Of a stretch of 64,000 nucleotides of DNA, positions 33,060 through 44,120 are shown piece by piece (position 1 is the first letter of the stretch; every line of letters begins with the position of its first letter). The stretch comes from Pseudeuparius sepicola. Lineage: Eukaryota > Arthropoda > Insecta > Coleoptera > Anthribidae. The notes under the pieces were generated by a model, which did not search any database, was not told the origin of the DNA, and worked only from the letters and a program-made list of their open reading frames with translations. The stretch spans positions 17,834,175-17,898,174 of the forward strand of contig OY987303.1 in the NCBI GenBank assembly GCA_963920635.1, written 5' to 3'. A program made the position numbers and the translations under genes.

Positions 33060-33283
33060 AACCGTTGTGATTTTTTTTTCGAGGCAGACGCATGCACATG
33101 CCTTTAAAGAAAAACACCTCTATGGCCAAGAGCGCTGGACAAAGGCGGGTTCACGGTATTTCTACTAAATAGTTTTATCTGCGTGATTTACTAATTGTCC
33201 TACATTCACTGAGATTACTACGGTTTTCTAGGGTTTTACGTAGTACTTGAGCGAATGCTATCCTAGTTCTATCGGAAATAAAA
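33060..33283 (+). mobile_element. SINE-like repeat X, copy 3, first part
   Basis: Corresponds to the 5' half of X (GCGCTGGACAAAGG, then ACTTGAGCGAATGCTATCCTA) and stops at CTATCGG. The remainder is at 36378-36500. An insertion of about 3.1 kb separates the halves. Confidence 0.7.
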
Positions 33284-33445
33284 TTAATAGTAAAAAAATA
33301 TTTTTAAAAACAAACTTTTATTTAAATGCGCTGAAAAGAAGAAAAAAAACTTTATAATAAATCAAACCAAGGCAAACCCATAATTTTGTTACATTATACA
33401 ACAGTATATGATATACAAGCTTGTCGCGAGAATTATATGTATGTA

Positions 33446-35767
33446 CAGTGTGTCCCCAGATGGGGTACCGCACTCTTGTAGTTTCTTATATTTGATTTTT
33501 CGAGAAAAAGTCATTCTTGATAAAAAGTTTTGCTTGTTCTTAAAATAAGATTGGCATTGAAAAAAGTTAACATTACTTATGGTGAGCAGAAAATTGAAAA
33601 AAACATTAATTAACATAAGAGTAAACTGCCTCTCTCTATTTGTAGAGATAGTGAAAAAAGTTATAAAGAAAATTTGTTCAGCGTGGTAAGTTTCTTAGGT
33701 GTACAAAATTTCAAAGAGTTAGTCCTACTTTGATTTTTTGATATTTTTCTTGTTTTTCTTTGATTAAATGGTTTTCTGTAAATAGCATGACAAAACTGTA
33801 TTAACAAAAGTTACCCAGAATGGAAAACTGCGCCTGATGACAAAATTTAACAATTCTAGGCCTACTTTGTATTTTGGAAAATATTGGAAGAAAGTCAAAG
33901 TAGGCCGGGATTGTCAAAATTTTTTCATCGTACATAGTTTAATACTCTGAGTAACTTTTGTTAATACAGTTTTGTCATACTATTTACAGAAAAACATTTA
34001 ATCGAAGAAAAATAAGAAAAAAAATAAAAAATCAAAGTAGGCCTTACACCTTGAAATTTTGAACACCTAAGTAACTTAACACGCTGACCAAATTTTCTTT
34101 ATAACTTTTTTCATTATCTCTACAAATAGAGGCAGTTTACTCTTATGTTAAATAATGTTTTTTCAATTTTCTGCTCACCCAGTATAAGTAACGTTAACTT
34201 TTTCCATGCCAATCTTATTTTAAGAACAAGCAAAACTTTTTAACAAGAATTACTTTTTCTCGAAAAATCAAATATAAGAAACTTGCATTTATGATTTTTA
34301 AAATTTATTCACAATTCCACATGGTGGAGGTTGAAAGTAGAATTCTACTTCCAGCCTCCATCACGTGAAATATAAAAATTCCACTTCCACCCACCACCAT
34401 GTGAAACATAAAAATTATGGAACTTACAGCCGCAAATGTTCTCCACAAACACTATATCCTAAGATTTTCACCTGAAACAATAAAAAATATATATTATATA
34501 GAACGACAACCGTTGTGATTTTTTTTTCGAGGCAGACGCATGCACATGCCTTTAAAGAAAAACACCTCTATGGCCAAGAGCGCTGGACAAAGGCGGGTTC
34601 ACGGTATTTCTACTAAATAGTTTTATCTGCGTGATTTACTAATTGTCCTACATTCACTGAGATTACTACGGTTTTCTAGGGTTTTACGTAGTACTTGAGC
34701 GAATGCTATCCTAGTTCTATCGGAAATAAAATTAATAGTAAAAAAATATTTTTAAAAACAAACTTTTATTTAAATGCGCTGAAAAGAAGAAAAAAAACTT
34801 TATAATAAATCAAACCAAGGCAAACCCATAATTTTGTTACATTATACAACAGTATATGATATACAAGCTTGTCGCGAGAATTATATGTATGTACAGTGTG
34901 TCCCCAGATGGGGTACCGCACTCTTGTAGTTTCTTATATTTGATTTTTCGAGAAAAAGTCATTCTTGATAAAAAGTTTTGCTTGTTCTTAAAATAAGATT
35001 GGCATTGAAAAAAGTTAACATTACTTATGGTGAGCAGAAAATTGAAAAAAACATTAATTAACATAAGAGTAAACTGCCTCTCTCTATTTGTAGAGATAGT
35101 GAAAAAAGTTATAAAGAAAATTTGTTCAGCGTGGTAAGTTTCTTAGGTGTACAAAATTTCAAAGAGTTAGTCCTACTTTGATTTTTTGATATTTTTCTTG
35201 TTTTTCTTTGATTAAATGGTTTTCTGTAAATAGCATGACAAAACTGTATTAACAAAAGTTACCCAGAATGGAAAACTGCGCCTGATGACAAAATTTAACA
35301 ATTCTAGGCCTACTTTGTATTTTGGAAAATATTGGAAGAAAGTCAAAGTAGGCCGGGATTGTCAAAATTTTTTCATCGTACATAGTTTAATACTCTGAGT
35401 AACTTTTGTTAATACAGTTTTGTCATACTATTTACAGAAAAACATTTAATCGAAGAAAAATAAGAAAAAAAATAAAAAATCAAAGTAGGCCTTACACCTT
35501 GAAATTTTGAACACCTAAGTAACTTAACACGCTGACCAAATTTTCTTTATAACTTTTTTCATTATCTCTACAAATAGAGGCAGTTTACTCTTATGTTAAA
35601 TAATGTTTTTTCAATTTTCTGCTCACCCAGTATAAGTAACGTTAACTTTTTCCATGCCAATCTTATTTTAAGAACAAGCAAAACTTTTTAACAAGAATTA
35701 CTTTTTCTCGAAAAATCAAATATAAGAAACTTTACAAAAGTGCGGTACCCCATTTGGGGACACACTG
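33446..35767. mobile_element. CAGTGTGTCCCC palindromic element, enlarged by the duplication
   Basis: CAGTGTGTCCCCAGATGGGG at the left and its complement at the right, with TA at 33444-33445 and 35768-35769. Removing one 1448-bp unit leaves about 874 bp, almost all palindromic. The frames 33389-33616 and 34837-35064 on the minus strand are copies of each other within it and have no motif. Confidence 0.75.
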
Positions 35768-35940
35768 TATATCTTAAAAGTAATTTTAAGTAGAAAATAT
35801 ATTTTTCCATAAAAGAAATTTACACACGAGAATCTGGCGACCATATAATATATATCTTGACGAAAGTAATTATAAGTAGAAATTGTATTTTTCTATAAAA
35901 GAAATTTACACACGAAAATCTCGCGACAAGCTTTTATATC
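35762..35940. repeat. Diverged direct repeat of about 90 bp
   Basis: Two adjacent blocks share AAAGAAATTTACACACGA and AAGTAATT..AAGTAGAAA. They are diverged by point changes and short indels. They lie between the inner and outer palindromes. Confidence 0.6.
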
Positions 35941-36065
35941 ATATACAGTTGTATAATGTAATAAAATTATGGGTTTGATTTATTATAAAGTTTATTTTCT
36001 TCTTTTCAGAGCATTTAAATAAAAGCTTGTTTTTAAAAATATTTTTTTTGCTATTAATTTTATTT

Positions 36066-36377
36066 TCAACTTTTTAGTTCTACTCTTCAAGCCCTTTCAT
36101 TTAATGCCCATATTAAGGGAAAAGAAAATGTAATCCGCCGTGTTGGAGCGGCGGCCATATTGAATTTAGTGTGATGTCACTAACTTTATCGTTTTCTGCT
36201 CTTCAAGCCCTTTCATTTGATACCCATATTGAGTATTGTATATTGTATTGTCACCGGAACTAAAGGTGTATGCAAAATTTCAGCTCAATCGGATGTCAGG
36301 AAGTGGTTCTTATTCAGCTTGCAAGATTTGACCCAAACATAGTTCACCATACATTGCAAGTTAAATAAAAGCTTGTA
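36066..36377 (+). repeat. Retroelement-like 3' tail with internal duplicate
   Basis: CTCTTCAAGCCCTTTCATTT occurs twice (about 36085 and 36199). The segment ends AAATAAAAGCTTGTAAAA directly before the second half of repeat X, suggesting a polyadenylation signal and short A tail at an insertion point. No protein was identified. Confidence 0.45.
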
Positions 36378-36500
36378 AAAAAGTCGGCCCTAGCCGCAAA
36401 TGGCAACGAAGACAAACCCGCTCCCCCGCACAAGCATGTGGTTGCTTCTGGGGTCATCCTAGTTTGGAGTATTGTAGGGGTGAGAATTATTATATTATTA
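36378..36500 (+). mobile_element. SINE-like repeat X, copy 3, second part
   Basis: Continues X from AAGTCGGCCCTAGCCGC to the ATT-rich tail GTGAGAATTATTAT. Together with 33060-33283 it rebuilds the order seen at 12755 and 22574. Confidence 0.7.
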
Positions 36501-37803
36501 TTAATATATTTATATCCCATGTACCCAAGGATAACTAGAAACTAGTATGTAGTCGAAACACGTGTAGTGCCTGCTCAAAGAAAAATAATATTTATCACTT
36601 TTCAACAAATAACTTTGGTCGAGTACCCGAGGACAATTTCATTGAAATTTTGAACAGATTTCTTTCTAAATACATTGAGTGTACTACGCGACGCCCACCT
36701 ACCGCTACTGCTTTTTGATTTTGATTTCATAGCATCCTAGATTCATATAACGAATTTGAATTGTTCACTTTTTCAAAGTTTGGAACATGACTATTTTGAG
36801 TGATGCCTAATAATCCTACGGTGCTATTTTTTCGATTAAAAAATGCCCAGTTTTTCGAAAAATGCACTTCTTTAAAAAATTGGAGAAGGCCAGGCTTTCG
36901 CGGCAATGCCAAACTATTGGTACATACCTACTGGAGAAAGGAAATGAAAGAAGTACTTAATTAAAGTAAAATTTCAATGTGAAAGGTTAAACACTGGGAA
37001 GAACCTCTAATCTCTATTAAGAAAATCGTCTTCATTTGACGAAAGATTCATGTGTTTGGTGTTTGGTCCATATACACTGGGATGTATACATTGTAGGTAT
37101 ACCCAATTTCCGTACACCTCGTTGGGTTACGTCATTCACTATTTAAAATATGGTGCTTAGGATTCGATATTTTCTAAATTTCCCACTAAACGAGTTACTC
37201 CCCAATCCTTTACCGTCTTCCATAAAATACGAAAAACAATTTTAAACAGGCAATTTATAGGTGGGAAACACCTGTACCCCTAAATAAAAGTGCGCCCTCC
37301 CCATAATATCAAATATGTATGGCTCCTCGCCTCGCGGTTGCCTAAATATACGGCGCTATATGAGGAAAATGTCGGTGGGGCGTAAGTATATGGGGAGCTT
37401 AAGGGCTGCTTAAATGCGAAGAGGAAAACGCCTTCCATTTGGTTTATAAACCCCTTGTGGAGAAAGCCACGGTTGAGTTCCACGCTTGGAGCCGAGTCAT
37501 TTTGTTGGGTGTACCTACGGTGTGTTTCCCAACTGATGGTAAATACCTTCGAAGGGTCTAACAAAGCCTCTTCTACTTATCAACCGGGTTGCTCATATAA
37601 TATAGTCTATAGTCGTTCTCGGCCAAGTGCGAAGCAAGCTGTCGTCGTCGTCATTCAAGACGCCATCCAATAGAAACAGGGTATTTCGGATAGACTTATG
37701 AGACATTTATATTATGATTTATATTCTTTCTCCCTTTTTTTTCTTCATTTTTTTTCTCACGGCTTATATGGAATATGAGCCATATAGATAATCTTTATAC
37801 ATA
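36501..37803. other. No gene; GC-richer patch
   Basis: 37260-37670 has balanced composition and overlapping frames on both strands without a motif. Nothing else was seen. Confidence 0.4.
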
Positions 37804-38820
37804 TAGGGTGACCTATTTCAAATGGAAGCACCCCCGTAAAATTTTTATTTTTCATCCGATTTTAGCCGTTTTTTTTCTAAACATAGGTCACAAAAACTCT
37901 GGTGCAAAATTTCAGATCTTAATCTCAATTTTCAAGGCCTACTACGAATTTTTTCCAGCAAAAAATGACGAAAACCATTTAGCAATTTTTTTATTTAAAA
38001 TCTGACACCTCAGTGTTAACAAACAGTTGAATGGACAAAGTGTTGGTGTGTAAAGATCCAATACAAAATAAAAAGATGTGTTTCTCTGAGCCATCTCAAA
38101 ATAATGAATTTTTTGGGATAAAAAATCGAGTATATCAAAACCGCCCCAGACACCGAACTAAGTCTAAAAATACAGAAGCCTGAGAGTCAGTAAGTCCATA
38201 TTATGAGTTAGAAAATGTATTATCTTAGACAGTGACTTTATTGATAAAAGTCCAACAATTTGAAATGTTTTTATTTGTTGGTTGGCATTTTGTAAAGAAA
38301 TAAATTACTTTTGTGTTTATTAATATTGTTCAATGGTTCCAGAGCATTCCTGACCAGTACAAAGTTTAATAAAAATTCAGCATTTTGAGATGGCCCAGAG
38401 AAAAACACCCTGTACATTTTTGTATTGAATCTTTGCACACTTTGAGTAGTCCTGTTGATCATTCATCTGTTTTGACGGGATTCCATGGCACACTTGGCTC
38501 TCCAGATGCCTTTAAAATTCCTATTCTCAACTTTGACACCCTCTATATTTTTGTTCAAGTTTGGTATATGGGGATTTTAGGGTGTCCTCATTAACGCTGT
38601 GGTGTCAGATTTTAAATAAAAAAATCGCTAAATGGGTTTCGTCATTTTTTACTAGAAAAAAATTCGTAGTAGGCCTTGAAAATCGAGATTAAGACCTGAA
38701 ATTTTGCACCAAAGTAAAAGTTTTTGGCGATCTATCTTCTAAAAAAACCCGGCTAAAATCGGAATCGGATAAAAAATAAAAAAATTACGGGTGTGCTTCA
38801 ATTTCAAATGGGTCACCCTG
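37804..38820. mobile_element. Palindromic family Y element, 1.0 kb
   Basis: Ends AGGGTGACCTATTTCAAATG and CAAATGGGTCACCCTG with TA outside (37802-37803, 38821-38822). The arms of ~200 bp include TTTAAAATCTGACACC and GGTGTCAGATTTTAAA. The interior shares phrases with 52224-52774 and 6860-7270. Non-coding. Confidence 0.75.
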
Positions 38821-41800
38821 TACATGGTGTTGTTGGTGTTGGTATAGATCGTCAAAATTGTACTTAATCCGACAATAGTCTAATAAGGTCTTTGGTTAGG
38901 TACATTAGCACAAGTTCAAGTTAGAGAGTCTTAATAAGGAGTTCTCTCTCTCTCTATACAGGGTTATTCTTTTATTAGTACAAAAATTTTAACCATGGTA
39001 GAAGTTGAACCCCTGGAACACGCCTATGAAGTTAGTTTTTTAATACATAAATAAAGGAAATCAAGATTTTTAAAAATTAGAAGATTTTTTTTGAGAGTCA
39101 TTGACAGAAAAGTAAGCGCAGAGGGAATGTTGCCAAATGTATCCAAAGTCTCTACGAATCGCATATATTTTGTTCGGATATAACGAACATTCGGTTATAA
39201 CATACATCATTTTCATACGAGATACTCTGAACTCGGTTATAACGTACTATCGAGAGATGATTTCTGGCTGAAGATTGTTTTTGGGTTTTAAAATATTTAA
39301 TTAAACGCAGATTTAGTGGATGCGTAGCAGTGTTTGACAGGTAAAAGAAATTTTTAATCATGGTTTTAAATACGAGAGTAATTTTTACCGAACATTCAGC
39401 CAAGACAATGAAAAAAGGTTGAAAGTAAAATAAACAAATGTTCCAGAGGATAACAAAAGGGCGGAGATGGGTTTTAAACCGTTTTTTTGAAAATTTCCAA
39501 AAACCTGGCAAAAAATCTGTTCTCTTAATAATTATTATATATTGCTGCTGAAAAAAACTGTTTAAACATAATAAGGCCGTAAAATTGGGTATTTCGGTTT
39601 AAGTTTAAACCTAAAAACCTTCGGCCCCATCACTTCACGAGGGCCTATTTCTATAAGAAACATTATGAAATACCAAAGACCATAATCGAGTATTGTCATC
39701 TTTGGAAATACCTATTACCTATACCTTTGTTTAGATGATCGAAAACAATAGAAAACTCATTTAATTATCAAATCGCCAAACTTTGTGTCTCTACTCTAAT
39801 AAAATTAAAATATCAGAGCAGGGAGTGAGGGAAAGGGAGCAAGCATCTTAATAATTCTGTGAATCCTGGGAACTGGAGCTTAGTTCAAGCAGTATAATAC
39901 CGTTGACTGATAATACTTTCCGAAACCAATAAATGGTAGCAAGTCGCGACACTGACGACACCCTTAGATACGTTTAAAAATACGTGTATCTATCTATCTA
40001 TTACAGTACCTATTTGGATGCTGTAATAGAATTTTTAACAACGAGTAATAAAAAACATAACGAAATCGTGTTTTTAAAGATATAATTTTATACATACATT
40101 AGTGTCAAAAAAATCACCAAAAATAAGGATATTTAAAAAAGTTTTCACCAAATCACCAGACCTGGCAACGTTGGTGGGTAGTGAATTTATATAATATATA
40201 AAATATCATTATAAGGTGGGTTGCTCGTATAAATATAGGTCCTAAAGTCCTTCTTTCCTGCGATACAGGGCGTTGTAGTTCTCTTCTTGAAATTGAATTA
40301 TGGAAATGGCAATATCTCCCAAAATAGGTAAGCTGCTGTACTAAAATTTGACACTGTTGTATTCTGGGGGATGGAGAAAAGCTGAAAATATCAATTTCTG
40401 CGTATCTCACAGAGGTCGCCACTTGCTCTATTTTTGGATGGTGCTTTTGTTCGTAACTTTTTTGCGGATATCTTTTTGGTCTTGCGTGCGTCCATCATTT
40501 TAGTGCATTTTTTTTATTCTGCAACAAAAAGGTACTCTTGTTTCATAACGATAAAATCAACCGTTTGCGTTGAAATTTACAAAACACCTGTTAACTCCAA
40601 CATTTCGAAATATACAATTTTCACCTACATACTTTTCTTGCCTAGTTTAATTTTCTTGACAAGAAACAAACAATTTTTTCGACAGTTTCACTTCTTTACT
40701 TGACCTCACTTATTTCTTGATACTATTCTCGGCTACCAATCATCAATTCTGGTGCGAAATTTAAATTTCGGAAATTTTCCGTTTTTTTGAATGTAGCGTC
40801 AGGATAACCGAATAGATTTTTTCCAGAAAATTCATGACGTTGAGTGGCTATTGCTCGTTTGTGGTTTCTGTGATAAGATCATCAAAAACAACCAGCTTTA
40901 AAAATATATAGTGTTAGCAAAACGAACTCTCCTTTATTTGCTAGTCACTTAAAAGAATATCCGAAGGAATCCGAAGAAGGCGATTTCCATGGGCACTTTG
41001 CCAGGATGGATGGTTGATTTATTCCCGACCACGTGTCAACTTTAAATTTCAAATTAGGGCCGATAAGGTTCTGCCGGAATCAGGTTTATGCGAGCGCATT
41101 TTAATACGTCACGTTCGAAGGTAAACTGATTACCTGCCGATGCCCGCAGGAGCCGCAGGCTACCAACCCCAAGATTTAATTTAACTGATAGGTTTACCCC
41201 ATTCGTTTTTTTGGGGGGTGGGTTTCGGTTTTAGAACAGGAAGCCATAAATTTAGTTAAGTTCTCTTCACTGTTTCTTTTCATATGGCCCAACTTTAGAA
41301 TATATAGTGTTAAAAAGTAAAATGTTATCAGCAGATTTTAACGCGATAGTTCCTTTTTGGACCCCTGGTCATTAGGAAAAGTTAGTTCGGTAATTGATAT
41401 TTATAAAAACATGCATAAAACAGAGTTCGTAGTTGAATCTCGTTTTGTGCATTTTTTCGAAAACTATCGACTACCGAACTATTTTTTTAAGTATTGGATA
41501 CCCAGTGTCTCACCCTAGCCCTTTTATAGCCGCTCCAAAAACGCTGTTTCCATTTAAAAAATTTTTACTTAAAGCGGTTATGTTTTTGCAATTTAGAAAT
41601 TAGTGAAAACACCTATTCCCGAATCGGAGTCAGTGGGACAATCTCTACATTTTACATAAACTCTCCGAATCTATCTGCTTAGTTAAAAAAATCATGTTGA
41701 AGAATGAAGTAGCAGACTACTGTTTACAATAAAACTTCATCTTTATTTGTGGGGTTTAAAATGCCCAGAAGTTTGAAAAAAGAACTCCAAATGGATGGCT

Positions 41801-41914
41801 TCCTTTTGTATTCATGACGGGCAATGTATTTTCCCTTTTTTCGCCCGGCGCGAACCAGACGTAGCCAGAAATGAGTTTCGTACAACTTTCAGAAGGAGTT
41901 AACTTCCATAAGTT
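38821..41914. other. Largely featureless region
   Basis: 38951-38962 is a short CT run. At 39180-39250 the phrase CGGTTATAAC occurs twice, with a further ATATAACG, resembling subterminal repeats of pogo/CENPB-type elements, but no termini were found. 40190-40440 may be a worn repeat. 40980-41260 is GC-richer. No gene recognised. Confidence 0.4.
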
Positions 41915-42135
41915 CGAGTTTACAAACAGCTGGATACATGTCTAGGAATATTCACATATTACCTATATGTATTCCATTTTATTTAAAGACGGAATAAAAA
42001 CGTCATCAAAAGTGTGTTTGATTGCCTGTATTTATTGAATCTTATTTATAACTAGATGGAGAAACTAGCGAATTTGGAAGGTTTACAAAAAATAAGAGTA
42101 TTTTTAAAATATTTGTTACAGACCTTATATGTAAA

Positions 42136-42640
42136 ACAGGCCGTATACAAAAGGACTAGTCCATATGTAAACGGACTAAAGATATTAGTCCATATGTATA
42201 AGAAGCTTGTCGGTCTATCTGCAACTAGACCGTATATCACAGAGATTTAAACAAAGAATGTATGTGCAATGTTTCCCGGGTGGTTTCGACGTCCGCCATT
42301 TCTGAATTACCCCTTCTTTTTTATATAGGCCCATCAAAGAAGGATTTTGAAGGAAAATAGTATTTTGAAGGAAAAAACGTAATTATTTAGTATAATGTTT
42401 AGATTTTTTTCAGCAAAATACCTACATACTAAAAAGAAGGCATATTCTTTTTTAATGGGCCTGTAAAAAAAGAAGGGTAATTCACTACGATTGCACATAC
42501 AGTCTGAATGTCAATAGTCCGTATATTAACGGTCTAGTCCGTATATGAAATATGCCACATACCTACGGTCTGCGCCATTTAGGCCGTATAGATACAGCCT
42601 AGACCGTATACATACGGTCTGTTTTCATATACGGTCTGTA
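42136..42640. repeat. Cluster of GACCGTATA-like motifs in both orientations
   Basis: About ten words of the form RGNCCGTATA or the inverse TATACGGTCT lie between the inner arms (for example at about 42139, 42227, 42517, 42534, 42583, 42602, 42611 and 42629). They are short and irregularly spaced, like subterminal binding repeats of some DNA transposons. Confidence 0.55.
42304..42483. mobile_element. Small MITE nested in the 42-kb foldback
   Basis: GAATTACCCCTTCTTTTTTA at the left is mirrored by TAAAAAAAGAAGGGTAATTC at the right. It is about 180 bp with ATAGGCCCAT and ATGGGCCTGT further inside the arms. Flanking duplication was not resolved. Confidence 0.75.
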
Positions 42641-42930
42641 ACATATTCATAGATACCTACTAACGATATAAAAGTTATAGCCGCTAAATTAACTACAATT
42701 ATTTTTTACTATTTGAATTTCTAGGGGCTATAACTTTTAAAATAATGTCATTAGTATCTATAAATAATGAATATTTTAAAAATACCCTTCATTTTGTAAA
42801 CTTTTCAAATTTCCTAGTTTTCCACCTAGTTATAAATAAAATTCCATTAATACAGGCAACCAAACACACCTTTGATGAGGTTTTCATTCCACCCTTAAGT
42901 GTAGATAACTTCTATAGGGTGTTTTTACAA

Positions 42931-44120
42931 GTACACATTGATGTGAGTTTCTTCTGTGAACGAGTGACATTATTTTGGCTGATGACTGTTTAGCCTGAAG
43001 ATAAGATATCTCTAGTAAATAAAATTAATTAAAATTTCCCGTTCTAATTTAAAATGTATCATTATTATGGTTTGAAAATATTATTAATTCGATAATCTTT
43101 GTTTACTTTATATTTCCTATATACTATTTAAGGTAATTGGTACATACTATATTTATATGCTTATGGAATGAGGAAGTTTCACGCATGGCCTACTAAACCC
43201 CGAAAATTAACTTCAAATAATGTCATCATAACATTATTTTCGACCGATCGCTTAAAACAGGACCGTTTTAGTACTGCATAGATCTAATTCTAGACTACAT
43301 TAACAGCCGGAGTAGTTATAGCGTCTAATTTTAATCTCTGAACTAGCGGAGCAATACTTTTGTCACGTCCCAGAGTTCAGAACTTCGGTAAACAATCCCA
43401 CCGAAATTATCAAAACAGGGCGTTTATGGCCGCTTTATTTTATTAACGCAATAAGCCACTTAGAAATTGTAATATTTCAAAAGGAAATTGAAACGGCAGC
43501 GCCAGACTGACGCTTATTGGTGCAATAAAACGATTTCGGGAACGGAAATTTTTGAGGGTGTTTTCCAGAGTTCTGCTGGGGAAACTAGACCAGTGTCCGA
43601 TATATCACGAATCTTGTACAACGTAGTTACAGAAATTTTGTGTTAAACTAAAACTTTTGAAATTTATGAAGTTTCTGGAAAATTAGTCTCAGACTAATAT
43701 TTAAAATATAACATAATTCCTGTCATTAGAAAGATTAAGTATACGTGAAAATAAACACTTTTTGTTCTGAGTCTGCGTGTCTGTGCTAAAAAAGGGTATA
43801 CATAGGACAGAAATGCCTTTCTGGGGAAATATACAGGCACTCTTCAGATGGAAGCATCCCTTAGGAATCACCACTAACTTTTTTCAAATGGCTCCTCCTA
43901 TTTTTTCTTATATGCGTTGATATACATTGTGGCCATTTTAGTGTGCAACATACGGGAATTTTTTTTATTACTTGCACAATTAAAATACAAATATTGCCGA
44001 AAGTTGGTGCGTGTTCGATAATCATATTAGGTGCCCTTAGAATGGTTGCAAGTTAAACATCATACAGAGTAAGTCGAAAAATATATAAATTGCACAAGAG
44101 CACAATAAATGTATTCCGGA
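42931..44120. other. No gene seen
   Basis: AT-rich, with a GC-richer patch at about 43360-43590. No repeat pair or motif identified. Confidence 0.4.

Larger units (their letters stand above)
32837..35732. repeat. Tandem duplication of a 1448-bp segment
   Basis: 32837-34284 and 34285-35732 match base for base wherever I compared them. The junction joins AAGAAACTT to GCATTTATG. The duplicated unit contains the head of SINE-like repeat X and most of a palindromic element, so it duplicates parts of older insertions. It is either a very recent duplication or an assembly artefact. Confidence 0.9.
33284..36065. mobile_element. Long-inverted-repeat insertion in repeat X
   Basis: The outer arms, about 33284-33440 and 35930-36065, are inverted copies (ATTAATAGTAAAAAAATATT against AATATTTTTTTTGCTATTAA). 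They enclose a second palindromic element, 33446-35767, and the tandem duplication. No transposase is present. The 36066-36377 tail belongs to the same insertion event or to a second one. Confidence 0.65.
41915..42930. mobile_element. Nested foldback element with CCGTATA subrepeats
   Basis: Arms at about 41960-42125 and 42764-42900 are inverted copies (for example TATTTATAACTAG against CTAGTTATAAATA, and GTGTGTTTGATTGCCTGTAT against its near complement). A second inner arm pair carries the TGTTACAGACC and GGTCTGTAACA words. Two smaller palindromes are inserted: 42304-42483, and about 42648-42768 in the right arm. Non-coding. Confidence 0.7.

Noticed and set aside
33389..35064. Two identical 75-residue minus-strand frames
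   Set aside because: They are copies made by the tandem duplication inside a palindrome, with hydrophobic, low-complexity content.
39152..39511. 119-residue minus-strand frame
   Set aside because: No motif, and it overlaps the CGGTTATAAC repeat region.
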